Shown: positions 19,267 to 30,927 of the stretch, piece by piece
Numbering within the stretch: position 1 is the first letter of the stretch
Layout: each line of letters starts with the position of its first letter
NCBI RefSeq assembly: GCF_003201955.1
Contig: NZ_QJJM01000017.1
Coordinates: 23,571-87,570 of the forward strand
From: Blastomonas natatoria
GTDB taxonomy: Bacteria; Pseudomonadota; Alphaproteobacteria; Sphingomonadales; Sphingomonadaceae
DNA length: 64,000 bases
Direction: 5' to 3'
Made by a program: the position numbers and the translations under genes
The notes under the pieces: generated by a model
The model's database searches: none
Seen by the model: the letters and a program-made list of their open reading frames with translations, nothing else
What the model was told of the DNA's origin: nothing

Positions 19267-19333
19267 CCGTTTGTCCCGAGCGAAGTCGAGGGACCTTGTG
19301 CATACGTGTCTCGACTTCGCTCGACACAAACGG
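19267..19333. repeat. Inverted repeat with CGAGCGAAGTCGAG core
   Basis: Imperfect 27-bp arms at 19267-19293 and 19307-19333 are reverse complements except for about four positions, with 13 bases between them. The core CGAGCGAAGTCGAG is a palindromic-repeat sequence common in sphingomonads. It separates the mutase gene from bioB and could fold in the mRNA just before the bioB ribosome binding site. Confidence 0.8.
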
Positions 19334-19354
19334 ATTTAAGGAATGAGACCGATA

Positions 19355-20341
19355 ATGAGAACCGACTGGACCCGCGATGAAATCACCGCGCTGTTCGATC
19401 TGCCGTTCAACGACCTGATGTTCGAGGCGCAGAGCGTGCACCGCGCGAACTTCTCGCGCAACGAGGTGCAGCTCTCGACCCTCCTGTCGATCAAGACCGG
19501 TGGCTGCCCGGAGGATTGCGGCTATTGCAGCCAGTCCAAGGATGCCGACAGCGGCGTCAAGGCGACCAAGCTGATGGACGTGCAGGCGGTGCTGCAGGCA
19601 GCAGCCCAGGCCAAGGACCATGGCTCGGGCCGGTTCTGCATGGGCGCGGCGTGGCGCAACCCCAAGGACAAGGACATCCCCAAGCTTACAGCGATGGTCA
19701 AGGGCGTGCGCGAAATGGGCATGGAAACCTGCATGACGCTGGGGATGCTCACCGCTTCGCAGGCTAAGCAACTCGCCGATGCGGGGCTCGATTATTACAA
19801 CCACAATATCGACACCGCGCCCGAAAATTACGCCAATGTCATCACCACCCGCACCTTCGAGGACCGGATGGAGACGCTTGAGAACGTCCGCTCGGCGGGC
19901 ATCAACGTGTGCTGCGGCGGCATTGTCGGCATGGGCGAGACGCGCGGCGATCGCATCGGCTTCATCCACGCGCTCGCCACCATGCCGCATCCGGAAAGCG
20001 TGCCGATCAATGCGCTGGTCCCGGTCAAGGGTACGGTGCTGGGCGACATGCTCGCCGATACGCCGCTTGCGAAGATCGACGAGATCGAGTTCGTCCGCAC
20101 CGTAGCCGTCGCGCGCATCACAATGCCGCACTCGATGGTGCGCCTCAGCGCGGGCCGCGAGAGCATGTCCGAAAGCTGCCAGGCCCTGTGCTTCATGGCG
20201 GGCGCCAACAGCATCTTTACCGGCGACAAGCTGCTCACCGCGCCCAATGCCGGCGACGACAAGGACAGCGCGCTGCTGGCCAAGCTCGGCATGAAGGCGA
20301 TGGCCGCGCAGCCGCACGGGCATCTGGAGGCGGCGGAGTAA
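19355..20341 (+). CDS. bioB: Biotin synthase (radical SAM)
   Basis: BioB inserts sulfur into dethiobiotin in the last step of biotin synthesis. The protein has the radical-SAM cluster motif CPEDCGYC, the segment [23 protein letters not shown] and [10 protein letters not shown], and a C-terminal [12 protein letters not shown], all diagnostic. Two in-frame ATGs exist, 19343 and 19355. An AAGGA sits directly against the first, too close to act for it, so 19355 is preferred (328 residues). Location beside the biotin-dependent propionyl-CoA carboxylase makes functional sense, since PccA must be biotinylated. The other bio genes are not in the window. Confidence 0.95.
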   Translation: MRTDWTRDEITALFDLPFNDLMFEAQSVHRANFSRNEVQLSTLLSIKTGGCPEDCGYCSQSKDADSGVKATKLMDVQAVLQAAAQAKDHGSGRFCMGAAWRNPKDKDIPKLTAMVKGVREMGMETCMTLGMLTASQAKQLADAGLDYYNHNIDTAPENYANVITTRTFEDRMETLENVRSAGINVCCGGIVGMGETRGDRIGFIHALATMPHPESVPINALVPVKGTVLGDMLADTPLAKIDEIEFVRTVAVARITMPHSMVRLSAGRESMSESCQALCFMAGANSIFTGDKLLTAPNAGDDKDSALLAKLGMKAMAAQPHGHLEAAE

Positions 20342-20348
20342 GCCTCGC

Positions 20349-21193
20349 ATGATCCGCCCGCTCGCCACCCTGATCGGTCTTGCTCTGGCCTGCGCTGCGC
20401 CCGCCGCTGCGCAGCCGGTGCCGATCAGCATTGGCGAGACGCACAGGATCGCGTCCAAACCGTTGGCGCAGGATCGGGTGGTAAACGTCTACCTTCCCTC
20501 CGGTTATGCGACCTCTGGCAAGAGCTATCCGGTGCTGTACCTGATTGATGGCGGGCTGGATCAGGACTTTCTGCACGTCACCGGAACCAGCGCGCTCGGC
20601 GCGCTCTGGGCGCGGTCGCAGGCCGTCATCGTTGTAGGCATCGCGACGCAGAACCGCAGGCGCGAACTGACGGGGCCGACGCAGGATGCGGCGCTGCTCA
20701 AGCAATATCCCACCGCTGGCCAATCCGCGTTGTTCCGCGCCTTTATCCGCGATGAAGTCATGCCGTTTGTCGCTGAGAGCTATCGCACCTCAGGCGAAAC
20801 TGGCGTGATCGGGGAATCGCTCGCCGGACTGTTCATTGTCGAGACCTATCTCGCCGAGCCCGACCTGTTCGATCATTATGCCGCGATCAGCCCCAGCCTA
20901 TGGTGGGATGACGAGCGTCTCGCCAAGGCGTCAGGCTCGTTTCTCACCAAACCTTCTGCCAAGCCGCACCGGCTGTATCTGACGATCGCCAATGAAGGTC
21001 GCGAGATGCAGACCGGGGTCGACCGGCTGGTCGCCGCGCTGGGTGCCAGCAAACGTGCGGACCAGACCTGGTGCTATGCCCCGCGCTCCGACCTGACCCA
21101 TGCCACCATCTACCACAGCGTCTCGCCCGAGGCGTTGCAGTATCTGTTCCCAACCGGGGTCGAGCAAGACCCGCAAAGTGGATTTGACATAGC

Positions 21194-21215
<22 letters not shown>
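20349..21215 (+). CDS. Exported esterase of the Fes/esterase D-like alpha/beta hydrolase family
   Basis: The 288-residue protein has a cleavable-looking signal sequence (1-22, ending AAAQ) and an alpha/beta hydrolase domain. Visible elements are VYLPSGYATSGKSYPVLYLI near the start, the nucleophile elbow GESLAG (Ser157) and a C-terminal segment with a probable catalytic His in SDLTHATIYHS. This pattern matches periplasmic carboxyl- or siderophore-esterases such as IroE. It begins 7 bases after the bioB stop and overlaps pccA by 22 bases, so it is co-transcribed with the propionate genes although its role there is unclear. The substrate is unknown. Confidence 0.8.
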
Positions 21216-23187
<1,972 letters not shown>

Positions 23188-23191
<4 letters not shown>

Positions 23192-23619
23192 TGATCCTGC
23201 TGAGCGCCCTCGCCATGGCAGCCAGCGCCCCGCAGCGGATCGACATCACGCCCGAGCTGATCGCGGACCTGCCGCGCCAGGAGGTGACCCTGACGCATCA
23301 TGACGAGACGCTGCGCTGCGACGGCCCCTTGCTCGCCGATGTGGTGGCCAAGGCAGGCGTTCCGTCGGGCGCATCCGTGCGCGGGCCAGCCTTGCGCACG
23401 GCTGTAGTGGCGCGGGCCGCAGACGGCTATTCGGTACTGTTTTCGCTGGGAGAGATCGATCCGCGGCTGGGCAACGGAACGATCATTCTAGCCGATCGTT
23501 GCGACGGAAAATCGCTCGATAGCGCAACGGGGCCATATCGGCTTGCCATTCCCGGCGACAAGCGCGGCGCGCGCTCGGTTCGCCAGTTGATTGCGCTGGA
23601 AATCCTCGCCATAGACTGA
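23188..23619 (+). CDS. Small exported protein resembling the molybdopterin-binding oxidoreductase fold
   Basis: The 143-residue protein has a short hydrophobic N-terminus (signal sequence, about 1-13) and a domain reminiscent of the SUF/sulfite-oxidase-like Moco-binding fold found in small periplasmic proteins: a segment LLADVVAKAGVP, then VVARAADGYSVLFSLGEID and a final PYRLAIPGDKRGARSVRQL. The conserved cysteine ligand of true molybdoenzymes is not evident, so a cofactor-free relative is more likely. The ATG overlaps the pccA stop (ATGA), so it is the last coupled gene of the propionate operon. The function is unknown. Confidence 0.65.
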
Positions 23620-23650
23620 CGCCCTGGGGATTGGATGGGGAGAGTGCTGG

Positions 23651-25240
23651 ATGGCCGCAACGGCTGCAGCAGATGGGCAGGAATTCGACGCGAGCCGTGA
23701 TCGGCTGGTGATCGTCGCGTCCTCGCTCGGTACGGTATTCGAATGGTATGATTTCTTCGTCTACGGGATCCTGGCGACGCTGATCGGCCAGCTGTTCTTC
23801 CCGTCTGACAATCCCACCGCGGCCACGCTCGCGTCGCTGGCGATCTTCGGCGCGGGCTTTGGCGTGCGGCCGCTGGGTGCGGTGCTGTTCGGCTATCTCG
23901 GGGACAAGGTGGGGCGCAAGTACACGTTCCTCGTCACCATCTCGCTGATGGGCGGAGCGACCGCCTCGATTGGCCTGCTGCCGACCTTTGCCACCGCCGG
24001 CGTCTGGGCGGCAGCATTGTTGCTGGTGTTGCGCTGCCTGCAGGGGCTGGCGCTGGGCGGCGAATATGGCGGCGCGGCAATCTATGTCGCCGAGCATGCA
24101 CCGCCGGGCAAGCGCGGACAATATACCAGCTGGATCCAGGCCTCGGTGGCAGGCGGCTTCCTGCTCGCGGTGATCTGCGTGCTGACGACACGCAAGCTGA
24201 TGAGCCCTGAGGATTTCAATGCCTGGGGCTGGCGCGTACCGTTCCTGATCTCGATCCTGTTGCTTGCGATCTCGCTCTACATCCGTCTGAAGCTGTCCGA
24301 GAGCCCGGTCTTTCAGGCGATGAAGGCCGCCGGGGCGACATCCAAAAACCCGTTCATGGACAGCCTGCGCTATCCCGGAAACATCAAGCGGGTGATGGTC
24401 GCACTGTTCGGCGTCGCCGCCGGCCTGACCGTGATCTACTACACCTCGCAATTTGGTACGCTCTATTTCCTCACCGGCACCGCGCGCGTCGCGGAAGAAG
24501 ATGCGCTGCTCTACATGGCCGCAGGGGCCACGCTCGCTGCTCCGCTCTACGTCTTTTTCGGCTGGCTGTCCGACCGGGTGGGGCGCAAGCGACTGCTGCT
24601 GATCGGCTATGGCCTTACGGTGGTGCTGCTGTTCCCGCTGTTTCACCTGATGGCGCAGGCAGCCAACCCAGCGCTCGAGCAGGCGACCAGGACCTCGCCG
24701 GTGACGCTCGCCATGCCCGAATGCGCGTTCAATGCGCTGCAGCGAACGCAGACGACCGAATGCGGCAAGGCACTCAATTTCCTCAGCAAGCGCGGAATCA
24801 GTTATACCAAGGTCGATGGTGACGCCGTGGCGCTCAGCGTAGGCGGCACGGTCGTGCGCGGCTATGACGAAAAGGCCTATGTCGCCGCACTGGAAAAGGC
24901 GGGCTATCCCGACAAGTCCGATCCGGCGTCGCGCCAGCCCTGGCTGATCATCCTGTCGGTCGCCTTGATGGTCGCGCTGTCGGCGATGACCTATGGTCAG
25001 GTCGCCGCAATCATGGTCGAGCTGTTCCCGGCCAAGATTCGCTATACCTCGATGTCGATCCCCTATCATATCGGTACCGGCTATTTCGGCGGCTTCCTGC
25101 CCTATATCTCGCAATATATCGTCGCGCGTACGGGCGATGCCTATTCGGGGCTGTGGTACACGATCGCGGTTGTCGTGATGGCGTTCACCGTGTCGCTGAT
25201 CTGGCTGCCGGAAACTTCTGGGCAGGACGATATTGGCTGA
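23651..25240 (+). CDS. MFS transporter of the metabolite:H+ symporter (MHS) type
   Basis: This is a 12-span secondary transporter, probably for an organic acid or similar solute. The 529-residue sequence shows the MHS features: GTVFEWYDFFVYG in the first helix, FGVRPLGAVLFGYLGDKVGR between helices 2 and 3, and the second-half equivalent GWLSDRVGRKRLL. Between helices about 9 and 10 it carries a soluble insertion of about 80 residues (about 355-430) with two cysteines and a KAGYP segment; the insert recurs, as far as I recall, in a subgroup of MHS transporters. It starts 31 bases after the propionate operon and overlaps the alanine racemase frame by 8 bases. The substrate is unknown; propionate or a short-chain acid is a guess from context. 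Confidence 0.85.
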   Translation: MAATAAADGQEFDASRDRLVIVASSLGTVFEWYDFFVYGILATLIGQLFFPSDNPTAATLASLAIFGAGFGVRPLGAVLFGYLGDKVGRKYTFLVTISLMGGATASIGLLPTFATAGVWAAALLLVLRCLQGLALGGEYGGAAIYVAEHAPPGKRGQYTSWIQASVAGGFLLAVICVLTTRKLMSPEDFNAWGWRVPFLISILLLAISLYIRLKLSESPVFQAMKAAGATSKNPFMDSLRYPGNIKRVMVALFGVAAGLTVIYYTSQFGTLYFLTGTARVAEEDALLYMAAGATLAAPLYVFFGWLSDRVGRKRLLLIGYGLTVVLLFPLFHLMAQAANPALEQATRTSPVTLAMPECAFNALQRTQTTECGKALNFLSKRGISYTKVDGDAVALSVGGTVVRGYDEKAYVAALEKAGYPDKSDPASRQPWLIILSVALMVALSAMTYGQVAAIMVELFPAKIRYTSMSIPYHIGTGYFGGFLPYISQYIVARTGDAYSGLWYTIAVVVMAFTVSLIWLPETSGQDDIG

Positions 25241-26288
25241 GGCCGCTCCGTTGCAGGCGAATATGCGGCTGGTGCTCGATGGTGCAGCGCTGGTCGCCAA
25301 CTGGCGCGTGCTCGATCGGTTGAGCGGGGCTGCCAGTGCGGGCGCGGCGGTCAAGGCCGATGGCTATGGTCTTGGTGCTGCCGAGGTCGTGAAGCGCTTG
25401 TCCGGTGCCGGTTGCCGCGATTTCTTCGTCGCGCACTGGGGCGAGGCGCAGGCTTTGGCTGGGAAGATCGATCCGGCGCGGCTGGCCGTGCTGCACGGGA
25501 TCGCTCCGGGGGAGGAGGCGGCAGCGCGCGCCGGGCCGGCGGTGCCAGTGCTCAACAGCGCGGAGCAGATCGCCCGATGGCGCGACGCTGACGGCGGGCG
25601 CTGTCATGTGATGATCGATACCGGCATGAGCCGACTGGGGCTGGACTGGCGCGACGATGTCGCGGGCCTGTGCGCCGGGCTCGATATCGATCTGTGCATG
25701 AGCCATCTGGCCTCGGCGGATGAGAACAGTGCGCAGAACGCTCAGCAACTGGAGCGCTTCGAACAGGTGCGGCATGGTGTGAAGGCGCAACGCTATAGCT
25801 TTGCGAACAGCGCAGGGATTGCGCTGGGGAACGCCTATCATTTCGACGCCACTCGGCCCGGCCTGGCGCTTTACGGCGGCGTGCCATGCGATGCGCTGGC
25901 TGAGCATATCCGGCCCGTGATGCGGCTGGAGACGCGAATCCTGCAGGTGCGTCATGTTCGCGCGGGTGACAGCATCGGCTATGGCGCGACCTTCGCCGCA
26001 GAGCACGACATACGCACCGCGACGCTGGCGCTGGGCTACGCCGATGGCTTCAAGCGAGCCTTGTCGTCGATCGGTGCTTTCCGCTGCGGTGATGCGCGCC
26101 TGCCGATCCTGGGACGCGTGTCGATGGACCTGACCTGTATCGATCTCGCGGCAGCTCCCGATCTGGGCGAGGGGGACTGGATCGCCGCCAATCTCCTGCT
26201 GCCTGAGGTCCAGGCTGCGACCGGGATCAGCCAGTATGAATGGCTCACCCAGATCGGCCGACGCTTCGACCGCATCTGGGTGGATTGA
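25233..26288 (+). CDS. alr: Alanine racemase
   Basis: This PLP enzyme makes D-alanine for peptidoglycan. The PLP-lysine motif VKADGYGLGA is at about residues 40-50 and the catalytic tyrosine segment SIGYGATF near 248-256; GRVSMDLTCID and the final YEWLTQIGRRFDRIW complete the C-terminal beta domain. The 351-residue form starts at TTG 25233, overlapping the transporter stop by 8 bases; an ATG at 25263 would remove only ten residues and cannot be excluded. The N-terminus at TTG gives the usual lead before the first strand, so it is used here. Confidence 0.93.
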   Translation: MAEAAPLQANMRLVLDGAALVANWRVLDRLSGAASAGAAVKADGYGLGAAEVVKRLSGAGCRDFFVAHWGEAQALAGKIDPARLAVLHGIAPGEEAAARAGPAVPVLNSAEQIARWRDADGGRCHVMIDTGMSRLGLDWRDDVAGLCAGLDIDLCMSHLASADENSAQNAQQLERFEQVRHGVKAQRYSFANSAGIALGNAYHFDATRPGLALYGGVPCDALAEHIRPVMRLETRILQVRHVRAGDSIGYGATFAAEHDIRTATLALGYADGFKRALSSIGAFRCGDARLPILGRVSMDLTCIDLAAAPDLGEGDWIAANLLLPEVQAATGISQYEWLTQIGRRFDRIWVD

Positions 26289-26309
26289 GCCTTTTTTCCG
26301 CTTGCCGTT

Positions 26310-26387
26310 CTCCGGCGAAAGCCGGAGCCCAGAGGCGGGATTGCGCCATGTCGTTCCTGGATTCCGGCTTCCGCCGGAAAACGCAAT
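26310..26387. repeat. Pair of GC-rich hairpins between alr and phaA
   Basis: CTCCGGC-GAAA-GCCGGAG (26310-26327) and TTCCGGC-TTCC-GCCGGAA (26362-26379) lie 34 bases apart, with outer complementary ATTGCG/CGCAAT (26339-26344 and 26382-26387). The CCGGAATCCAGGAACGAC wording, read on the minus strand, is that of a REP-like repeat. Neither hairpin is followed by a T-tract, so a classical terminator is not supported, though the convergent position between alr and phaA makes some role in mRNA 3' ends plausible. Confidence 0.65.
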
Positions 26388-26391
26388 GCGA

Positions 26392-27564
26392 TCAGCGCTC
26401 CACGGCCAGTGCAATGCCCATGCCGCCGCCGATGCACAGCGTCGCCAGGCCCTTCTTGGCGTCGCGACGGCCCATCTCGTACAGCAGCGTGGTCAGAACA
26501 CGCGCGCCGCTGGCGCCGATCGGATGGCCGATCGCGATCGCGCCGCCGTTGACGTTCACCTTGTCGGGATCCCAGCCCATTTCCTGCGTCACCGACAGCG
26601 CCTGGGCCGCAAAGGCCTCGTTCGATTCGATAAGATCGAGATCCTCGACCTTCCAGCCCGCCTTGGCGAGCGCGCGGCGGCTCGCCGAAACCGGGCCGAT
26701 GCCCATGATCGAGGGATCGACGCCCATCGAGGCCCAGCTGGCGATCCGCGCGAGCGGGGTGAGGCCGCGCTTGGCCGCATCTTCCTCGCGCATCAGCACC
26801 AGCGCGGCAGCGCCGTCGTTCAGGCCGCTGGCATTGGCGGCGGTGACGGTGCCGTCCTTCTTGAACGCGGGCTTGAGACCGGCGACGCTTTCATAGGTCG
26901 CGCCGGCGCGGATATATTCGTCCTGGTCGACGACCGTATCGCCCTTGCGGCCCTTGATCGTGACCGGTGCGATCTCGTCGGCAAAGCGACCTTCGGCGCG
27001 CCCTGCTTCGGCGAGGTTCTGCGAGCGTACGGCAAAGCGGTCCTGCGCCTCGCGGCTGATCTGGTATTTCTCTGCCAGATTCTCCGCAGTGATGCCCATG
27101 TGATACTGGTTGAACACATCGGTGAGGCCATCATAGACCATGGTGTCGACCAGCTTCATGTCGCCCATCTTCTGGCCAGCGCGCAGCATCTGCGCGTGCG
27201 GCGACATCGACATGTTTTCCTGACCGCCCGCGATTATGACATCAGCATCGCCATTGGCAATCGACTGGAAGCCGAGCGCGACGGCGCGCAGCCCCGATCC
27301 ACAGACCTGGTTGACGCCATAAGCCGGGACTTCCTTCGGAATGCCGGCATTGAGCGAAGCCTGACGCGCGGGGTTCTGGCCCTGGGCAGCCGTCAGCACC
27401 TGACCAAGGATCACCTCGGAAACCTCTTCCGGCGACAGGCCCGACTGCGCCAGCGCCGCTTCGATCGCGATCCGACCCAGTTCATGCGCGGGCGTGGCAG
27501 CATAGGCACCCAGGAAGCTGCCGACAGGGGTGCGCTTGGCGGCGGTGATGACGATGCTCGACAT
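26392..27564 (-). CDS. phaA: Acetyl-CoA C-acetyltransferase (beta-ketothiolase)
   Basis: The thiolase condenses two acetyl-CoA to acetoacetyl-CoA, or runs in reverse in degradation. The 390-residue protein has the active-site Cys in [11 protein letters not shown] (about 88), the [12 protein letters not shown]is motif near 345 and the second Cys in [11 protein letters not shown] near the C-terminus. The length is that of PhaA/AtoB. It lies 43 bases downstream of the PhaC-like gene and near phaR, so polyhydroxyalkanoate metabolism is a likely role. No phaB reductase gene is present here. Confidence 0.93.
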   Translation of the reverse strand: MSSIVITAAKRTPVGSFLGAYAATPAHELGRIAIEAALAQSGLSPEEVSEVILGQVLTAAQGQNPARQASLNAGIPKEVPAYGVNQVCGSGLRAVALGFQSIANGDADVIIAGGQENMSMSPHAQMLRAGQKMGDMKLVDTMVYDGLTDVFNQYHMGITAENLAEKYQISREAQDRFAVRSQNLAEAGRAEGRFADEIAPVTIKGRKGDTVVDQDEYIRAGATYESVAGLKPAFKKDGTVTAANASGLNDGAAALVLMREEDAAKRGLTPLARIASWASMGVDPSIMGIGPVSASRRALAKAGWKVEDLDLIESNEAFAAQALSVTQEMGWDPDKVNVNGGAIAIGHPIGASGARVLTTLLYEMGRRDAKKGLATLCIGGGMGIALAVER

Positions 27565-27607
27565 GATGTGCGTTCTCCAATGTCTGGGGAGGTAAGGATC
27601 GTGTTGG

Positions 27608-28717
27608 CTAGATAGAGGGTTCGTGTGACAATATCCACCGCCTCAGCATCGGCCACAGGGTCTTTGGTGCGCTTCCGCCGATGACCATGCCGACATGGCC
27701 CGATGCCAGAACCTCGCGATCGGGCGCTTGTGGCGAGCATGCGAGTGGCACGATCGCGTCGCTCGCCGAGGCAAATTCCATTACCGGGCCGCGCACATTG
27801 TTGGGGGCTATGTTGACGCCGTCTACCACCCATTCCCCTTTGCCGCTGCGGTCATCGCGATAGAGCTGCTCGAACAGCTGCGCGCCCAGCGCAAAGGGCA
27901 GGGGTTCGCCACCATTGGCCCAGTCCTCGACCGCAACAAAACGTCGCGCGGCGGCACTGTCGTCGGGCATTGCGCCGAACTTGAGATATTTCTCCATCAG
28001 CTTGTCCGGGGAGAGAGTCCAGAAGCCGTGCTGCATCACCTCCATCGGCACCAGGCCCATCGCCTCGCACGCGGGGCGGTGTTGCTGCCACATCGCAGTC
28101 AGTTCTGCCCGGCGCTTCGCAGGATAGCCGCTGAAATGCCAGGGGGCGGCGATCAGCGTCAGGCTGCTTACCTCGATATGGCACGCCGCCGCCATGGCGA
28201 TCATGCCACCCAGGCAATAGCCGACCAGATGCACCGGGCGATCCATCTGCTGCAGCATCGGCAGCAGTAGACGTGTGGCAAGATGATCAAGATCGTGGTT
28301 GCGATGCGCGGGGGTAGTCGTCCCCCAATCGACCAGCGCAGAAGACAGTCCCTGATGGGCCAGCCAGCCAATTAGCGAGCAATCGGCATCCATGTCGAGC
28401 ACGTTCGGAGCGTTGATCGGAGAGGGTACGAAAACAATCTGCGGTAGCATGGCCGCCGCCGGACCCTCCAGGCCTGCTGCACTGCGCAACATGGCCTTGC
28501 CGTGTTGCAGCAAAACTGTCCCGGGACGGCGCAGAAAGCTGCGGTCTGCCCCGGCATAACGATCAAGTGCCTGCAAAAGCTGGACGAGACGCTCGGGATC
28601 GTCGGCGAGCTGTTGGCGGGCCAGTGCCAGGAAAAGTGGTAAAGGGCGGGGTGCATGTTGCAGTGCACTATGCTGCGGTGCTACAGTGCCGTGGGACTGA
28701 ACGGGAGATGCACGCAT
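27608..28717 (-). CDS. PhaC-like alpha/beta-fold protein (short PHA synthase relative)
   Basis: The 369-residue protein has the PHA-synthase lipase-like box VGYCLGGM with Cys168 in place of the usual hydrolase serine, a downstream Asp in SASDAIVPL and a C-terminal His in ASGHVGM, forming the Cys-Asp-His triad of PHA synthases. It also has [14 protein letters not shown] and LVDWGT, typical of the PhaC family. It is far shorter than class I enzymes (about 590) and close in size to class III PhaC, but no PhaE partner is seen. It may be a polymerase, or a related acyltransferase or hydrolase. The ATG used (28717) overlaps the divergent phaR start codon; the frame is also open further upstream, but every reasonable start overlaps phaR. 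Confidence 0.78.
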   Translation of the reverse strand: MRASPVQSHGTVAPQHSALQHAPRPLPLFLALARQQLADDPERLVQLLQALDRYAGADRSFLRRPGTVLLQHGKAMLRSAAGLEGPAAAMLPQIVFVPSPINAPNVLDMDADCSLIGWLAHQGLSSALVDWGTTTPAHRNHDLDHLATRLLLPMLQQMDRPVHLVGYCLGGMIAMAAACHIEVSSLTLIAAPWHFSGYPAKRRAELTAMWQQHRPACEAMGLVPMEVMQHGFWTLSPDKLMEKYLKFGAMPDDSAAARRFVAVEDWANGGEPLPFALGAQLFEQLYRDDRSGKGEWVVDGVNIAPNNVRGPVMEFASASDAIVPLACSPQAPDREVLASGHVGMVIGGSAPKTLWPMLRRWILSHEPSI

Positions 28718-29291
28718 GGCCAAGTCTGGCACCTCGGATTCGGATGATGTCATCATCATCAAAAAATACGCCAATCGCCGTCTCTACAACACCCGGTCGT
28801 CGAGCTACATCACGCTCGACTATCTGGCGAAGCTGACCCGTGAAGGCAAGGATTTCCAGGTTGTCGACGCCAAGACCGGCGACGACATCACGCATAACAT
28901 CCTGACCCAGATCATCATGGAAGAGGAGTCGAGCGGCCAGCAGATGCTGCCGGTCGGTTTCCTGCGCGAACTCATCTCGATGTACGGCAATTCGATGCAG
29001 TCGATGATCCCGCAATATCTCGAAGCCTCGATGGAAGCGTTCCGCAAGAACCAGGAAAAGTTCCACAGCGCGATGGAAGGCAGCATCAAGAACAGCCCGT
29101 TCGCCCAGCTGGCCCGCCAGAATCTGGCTATGTTCGAGGCCGCCTCCAGCGCCTTCACCCCGCGCAAGGACAAGCAGGCAGCCACCCCGGCGCCGGCCCC
29201 CGCCGGTTCGTCAGAGGACGAGATCGCCGCGCTCAAGGCTCAGTTGTCGGCCATGCAGCGCAAGATCGACGATCTTGTCGACAAGAAATAA
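28716..29291 (+). CDS. phaR: Polyhydroxyalkanoate synthesis repressor PhaR
   Basis: PhaR represses PHA granule genes and is released when it binds polymer. The 191-residue protein has the N-terminal PHB/PHA accumulation domain with IIKKYANRRLYNT and YITLDYLAKL (about 13-55), followed by QMLPVGFLRELISMYG, then a C-terminal part ending in a short coiled coil (ALKAQLSAMQRKIDDLV). GGGAG upstream supports the ATG at 28716. It is back-to-back with the PhaC-like gene with no spacer, so its promoter must lie inside that gene's 5' codons. This fits local control of the phaC-like/phaA pair. Confidence 0.93.
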   Translation: MAKSGTSDSDDVIIIKKYANRRLYNTRSSSYITLDYLAKLTREGKDFQVVDAKTGDDITHNILTQIIMEEESSGQQMLPVGFLRELISMYGNSMQSMIPQYLEASMEAFRKNQEKFHSAMEGSIKNSPFAQLARQNLAMFEAASSAFTPRKDKQAATPAPAPAGSSEDEIAALKAQLSAMQRKIDDLVDKK

Positions 29292-29387
29292 GCCGTTCGC
29301 GGCCTGGAACGGAAACATGCAATTGCCTGTTGGCTCGCATGAGCCTAGGCACCCGGGCCTATCTTGATTGCAGGACTTGGAATTCAC

Positions 29388-30920
29388 GTGAGCCAGAAGA
29401 ACGCGCTGCCCGTCACCCGGCAGGAAGATTTTGCCGCCTGGTATCAGGCCGTCATCCAGGAGGCTGATCTCGCCGAGGAATCGGGTGTGCGAGGCTGCAT
29501 GATCATGCGCCCCTGGGGCTATGGCATCTGGGAACGCATTCAGATGCTGCTCGACCGCAAGATCAAGGAATCGGGCCACGAGAACTGCTATTTCCCGCTG
29601 TTCATCCCCTTGAGCTATTTCGCCAAGGAGGCTGAGCATGTCGAGGGCTTTGCCAAGGAAATGGCGGTGGTCACGCATCACCGGCTGAAGATGGAGGACG
29701 GCGCGTTGGTCGTCGATCCCGAAGCGAAGCTGGAAGAACCGCTGGTCGTTCGTCCCACCTCGGAAACGGTGATCGGAACCGCCTTCTCGCGCTGGTTGCA
29801 GAGCTGGCGCGACCTGCCGATCATGGTCAACCAATGGGCCAATGTCGTGCGCTGGGAAATGCGCACCCGCATGTTCCTGCGCACCTCGGAATTCCTCTGG
29901 CAGGAAGGTCATACCGCACACGAGAACGAGACGGATGCGATGGCCGAGACGCTGACCATCCTGCAGATGTACCGCGATTTTGCGCAGGGTCCGCTCGCCA
30001 TGCCGGTGATCGCGGGCGAGAAGCCCGAGAACGAGCGCTTTCCGGGCGCGGTCGCGACCTATTCGATCGAGGCCATGATGCAGGACGGCAAGGCGTTGCA
30101 GGCCGGCACCTCGCATTATCTCGGCCAGAACTTCGCCCACGCGCAGAATATCCGCTTCCAGGACCGCGAAGGGCAGTTTCAGTTCGCGCACACGACGAGC
30201 TGGGGCGTTTCAACGCGCCTGGTCGGCGGCGTCATCATGACGCATGGCGATGACGACGGCCTGAAAGTGCCGCCGCAGATCGCGCCGCACCAAATCGTCA
30301 TCGTGCCCATGCTGCGCGAGACGCCCGAGGACGAGGCGCTGCTCGCCTATTGTGCGAAGATCCGGACTGCGCTGATCGACGCTTCGGCCTTCGGCGAGCC
30401 CTTGCGCGTGCTGATCGACAAGAAGCCCGGCAAGGCCGGTCCCAAGCGCTGGGGCTGGGTCAAGAAGGGTGCGCCGATCATCCTCGAGATCGGCGGGCGC
30501 GATGCCGCAGGCGAACAGGTGACGATGATCCGCCGCGACTCGCTTTATGGCGAGGATGGCAGGCTTGCCAACCAGGCGATGCACTGGGAATCGTTTGTCG
30601 GTCAGGCGCCGGCGCTGCTCGACCAGATTCAGACGCTGATGTTCTGCTCGGCCAAGGCGCGGCTCGATGCCGAAATCCGCGACGACGTGACCGATCTCGA
30701 AGGTCTCAAGGCGCATTTCGAGGGCAGCAAATATCCCGGCTGGGTTGCGGTCGACTGGTGCCGTCCGACCGGCGAGGCGCTGGAGAAGGTGGTCGAACAA
30801 TTGAAGGCGCTGAAGCTCACCATCCGCAACACGCCCGAGGGTTCGGCTCCGGCAAGCACGACCTGCTTCTTCACCGGCGGTCCCGCGGTCGAGCGCGTGC
30901 TGCTCGCCCGGGCCTATTGA
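29388..30920 (+). CDS. proS: Prolyl-tRNA synthetase
   Basis: This enzyme charges tRNA-Pro. The 510-residue protein shows class II motif 1-3 elements (GIWERI, VVRPTSETVIG, TRMFLRTSEFLWQEGHTAH, TSWGVSTRLVGGVIMTHGDD), a C-terminal anticodon-binding domain and the final CFFTGGPAVERVLLARAY. This is the shorter class, without the long editing insertion of E. coli ProS. The start is set at GTG 29388 (VSQKNALPVTR), the usual N-terminus of this form; a TTG further upstream adds eight unconvincing residues. Eight bases separate it from rnr. Confidence 0.96.
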   Translation: MSQKNALPVTRQEDFAAWYQAVIQEADLAEESGVRGCMIMRPWGYGIWERIQMLLDRKIKESGHENCYFPLFIPLSYFAKEAEHVEGFAKEMAVVTHHRLKMEDGALVVDPEAKLEEPLVVRPTSETVIGTAFSRWLQSWRDLPIMVNQWANVVRWEMRTRMFLRTSEFLWQEGHTAHENETDAMAETLTILQMYRDFAQGPLAMPVIAGEKPENERFPGAVATYSIEAMMQDGKALQAGTSHYLGQNFAHAQNIRFQDREGQFQFAHTTSWGVSTRLVGGVIMTHGDDDGLKVPPQIAPHQIVIVPMLRETPEDEALLAYCAKIRTALIDASAFGEPLRVLIDKKPGKAGPKRWGWVKKGAPIILEIGGRDAAGEQVTMIRRDSLYGEDGRLANQAMHWESFVGQAPALLDQIQTLMFCSAKARLDAEIRDDVTDLEGLKAHFEGSKYPGWVAVDWCRPTGEALEKVVEQLKALKLTIRNTPEGSAPASTTCFFTGGPAVERVLLARAY

Positions 30921-30927
30921 GCCGGGG

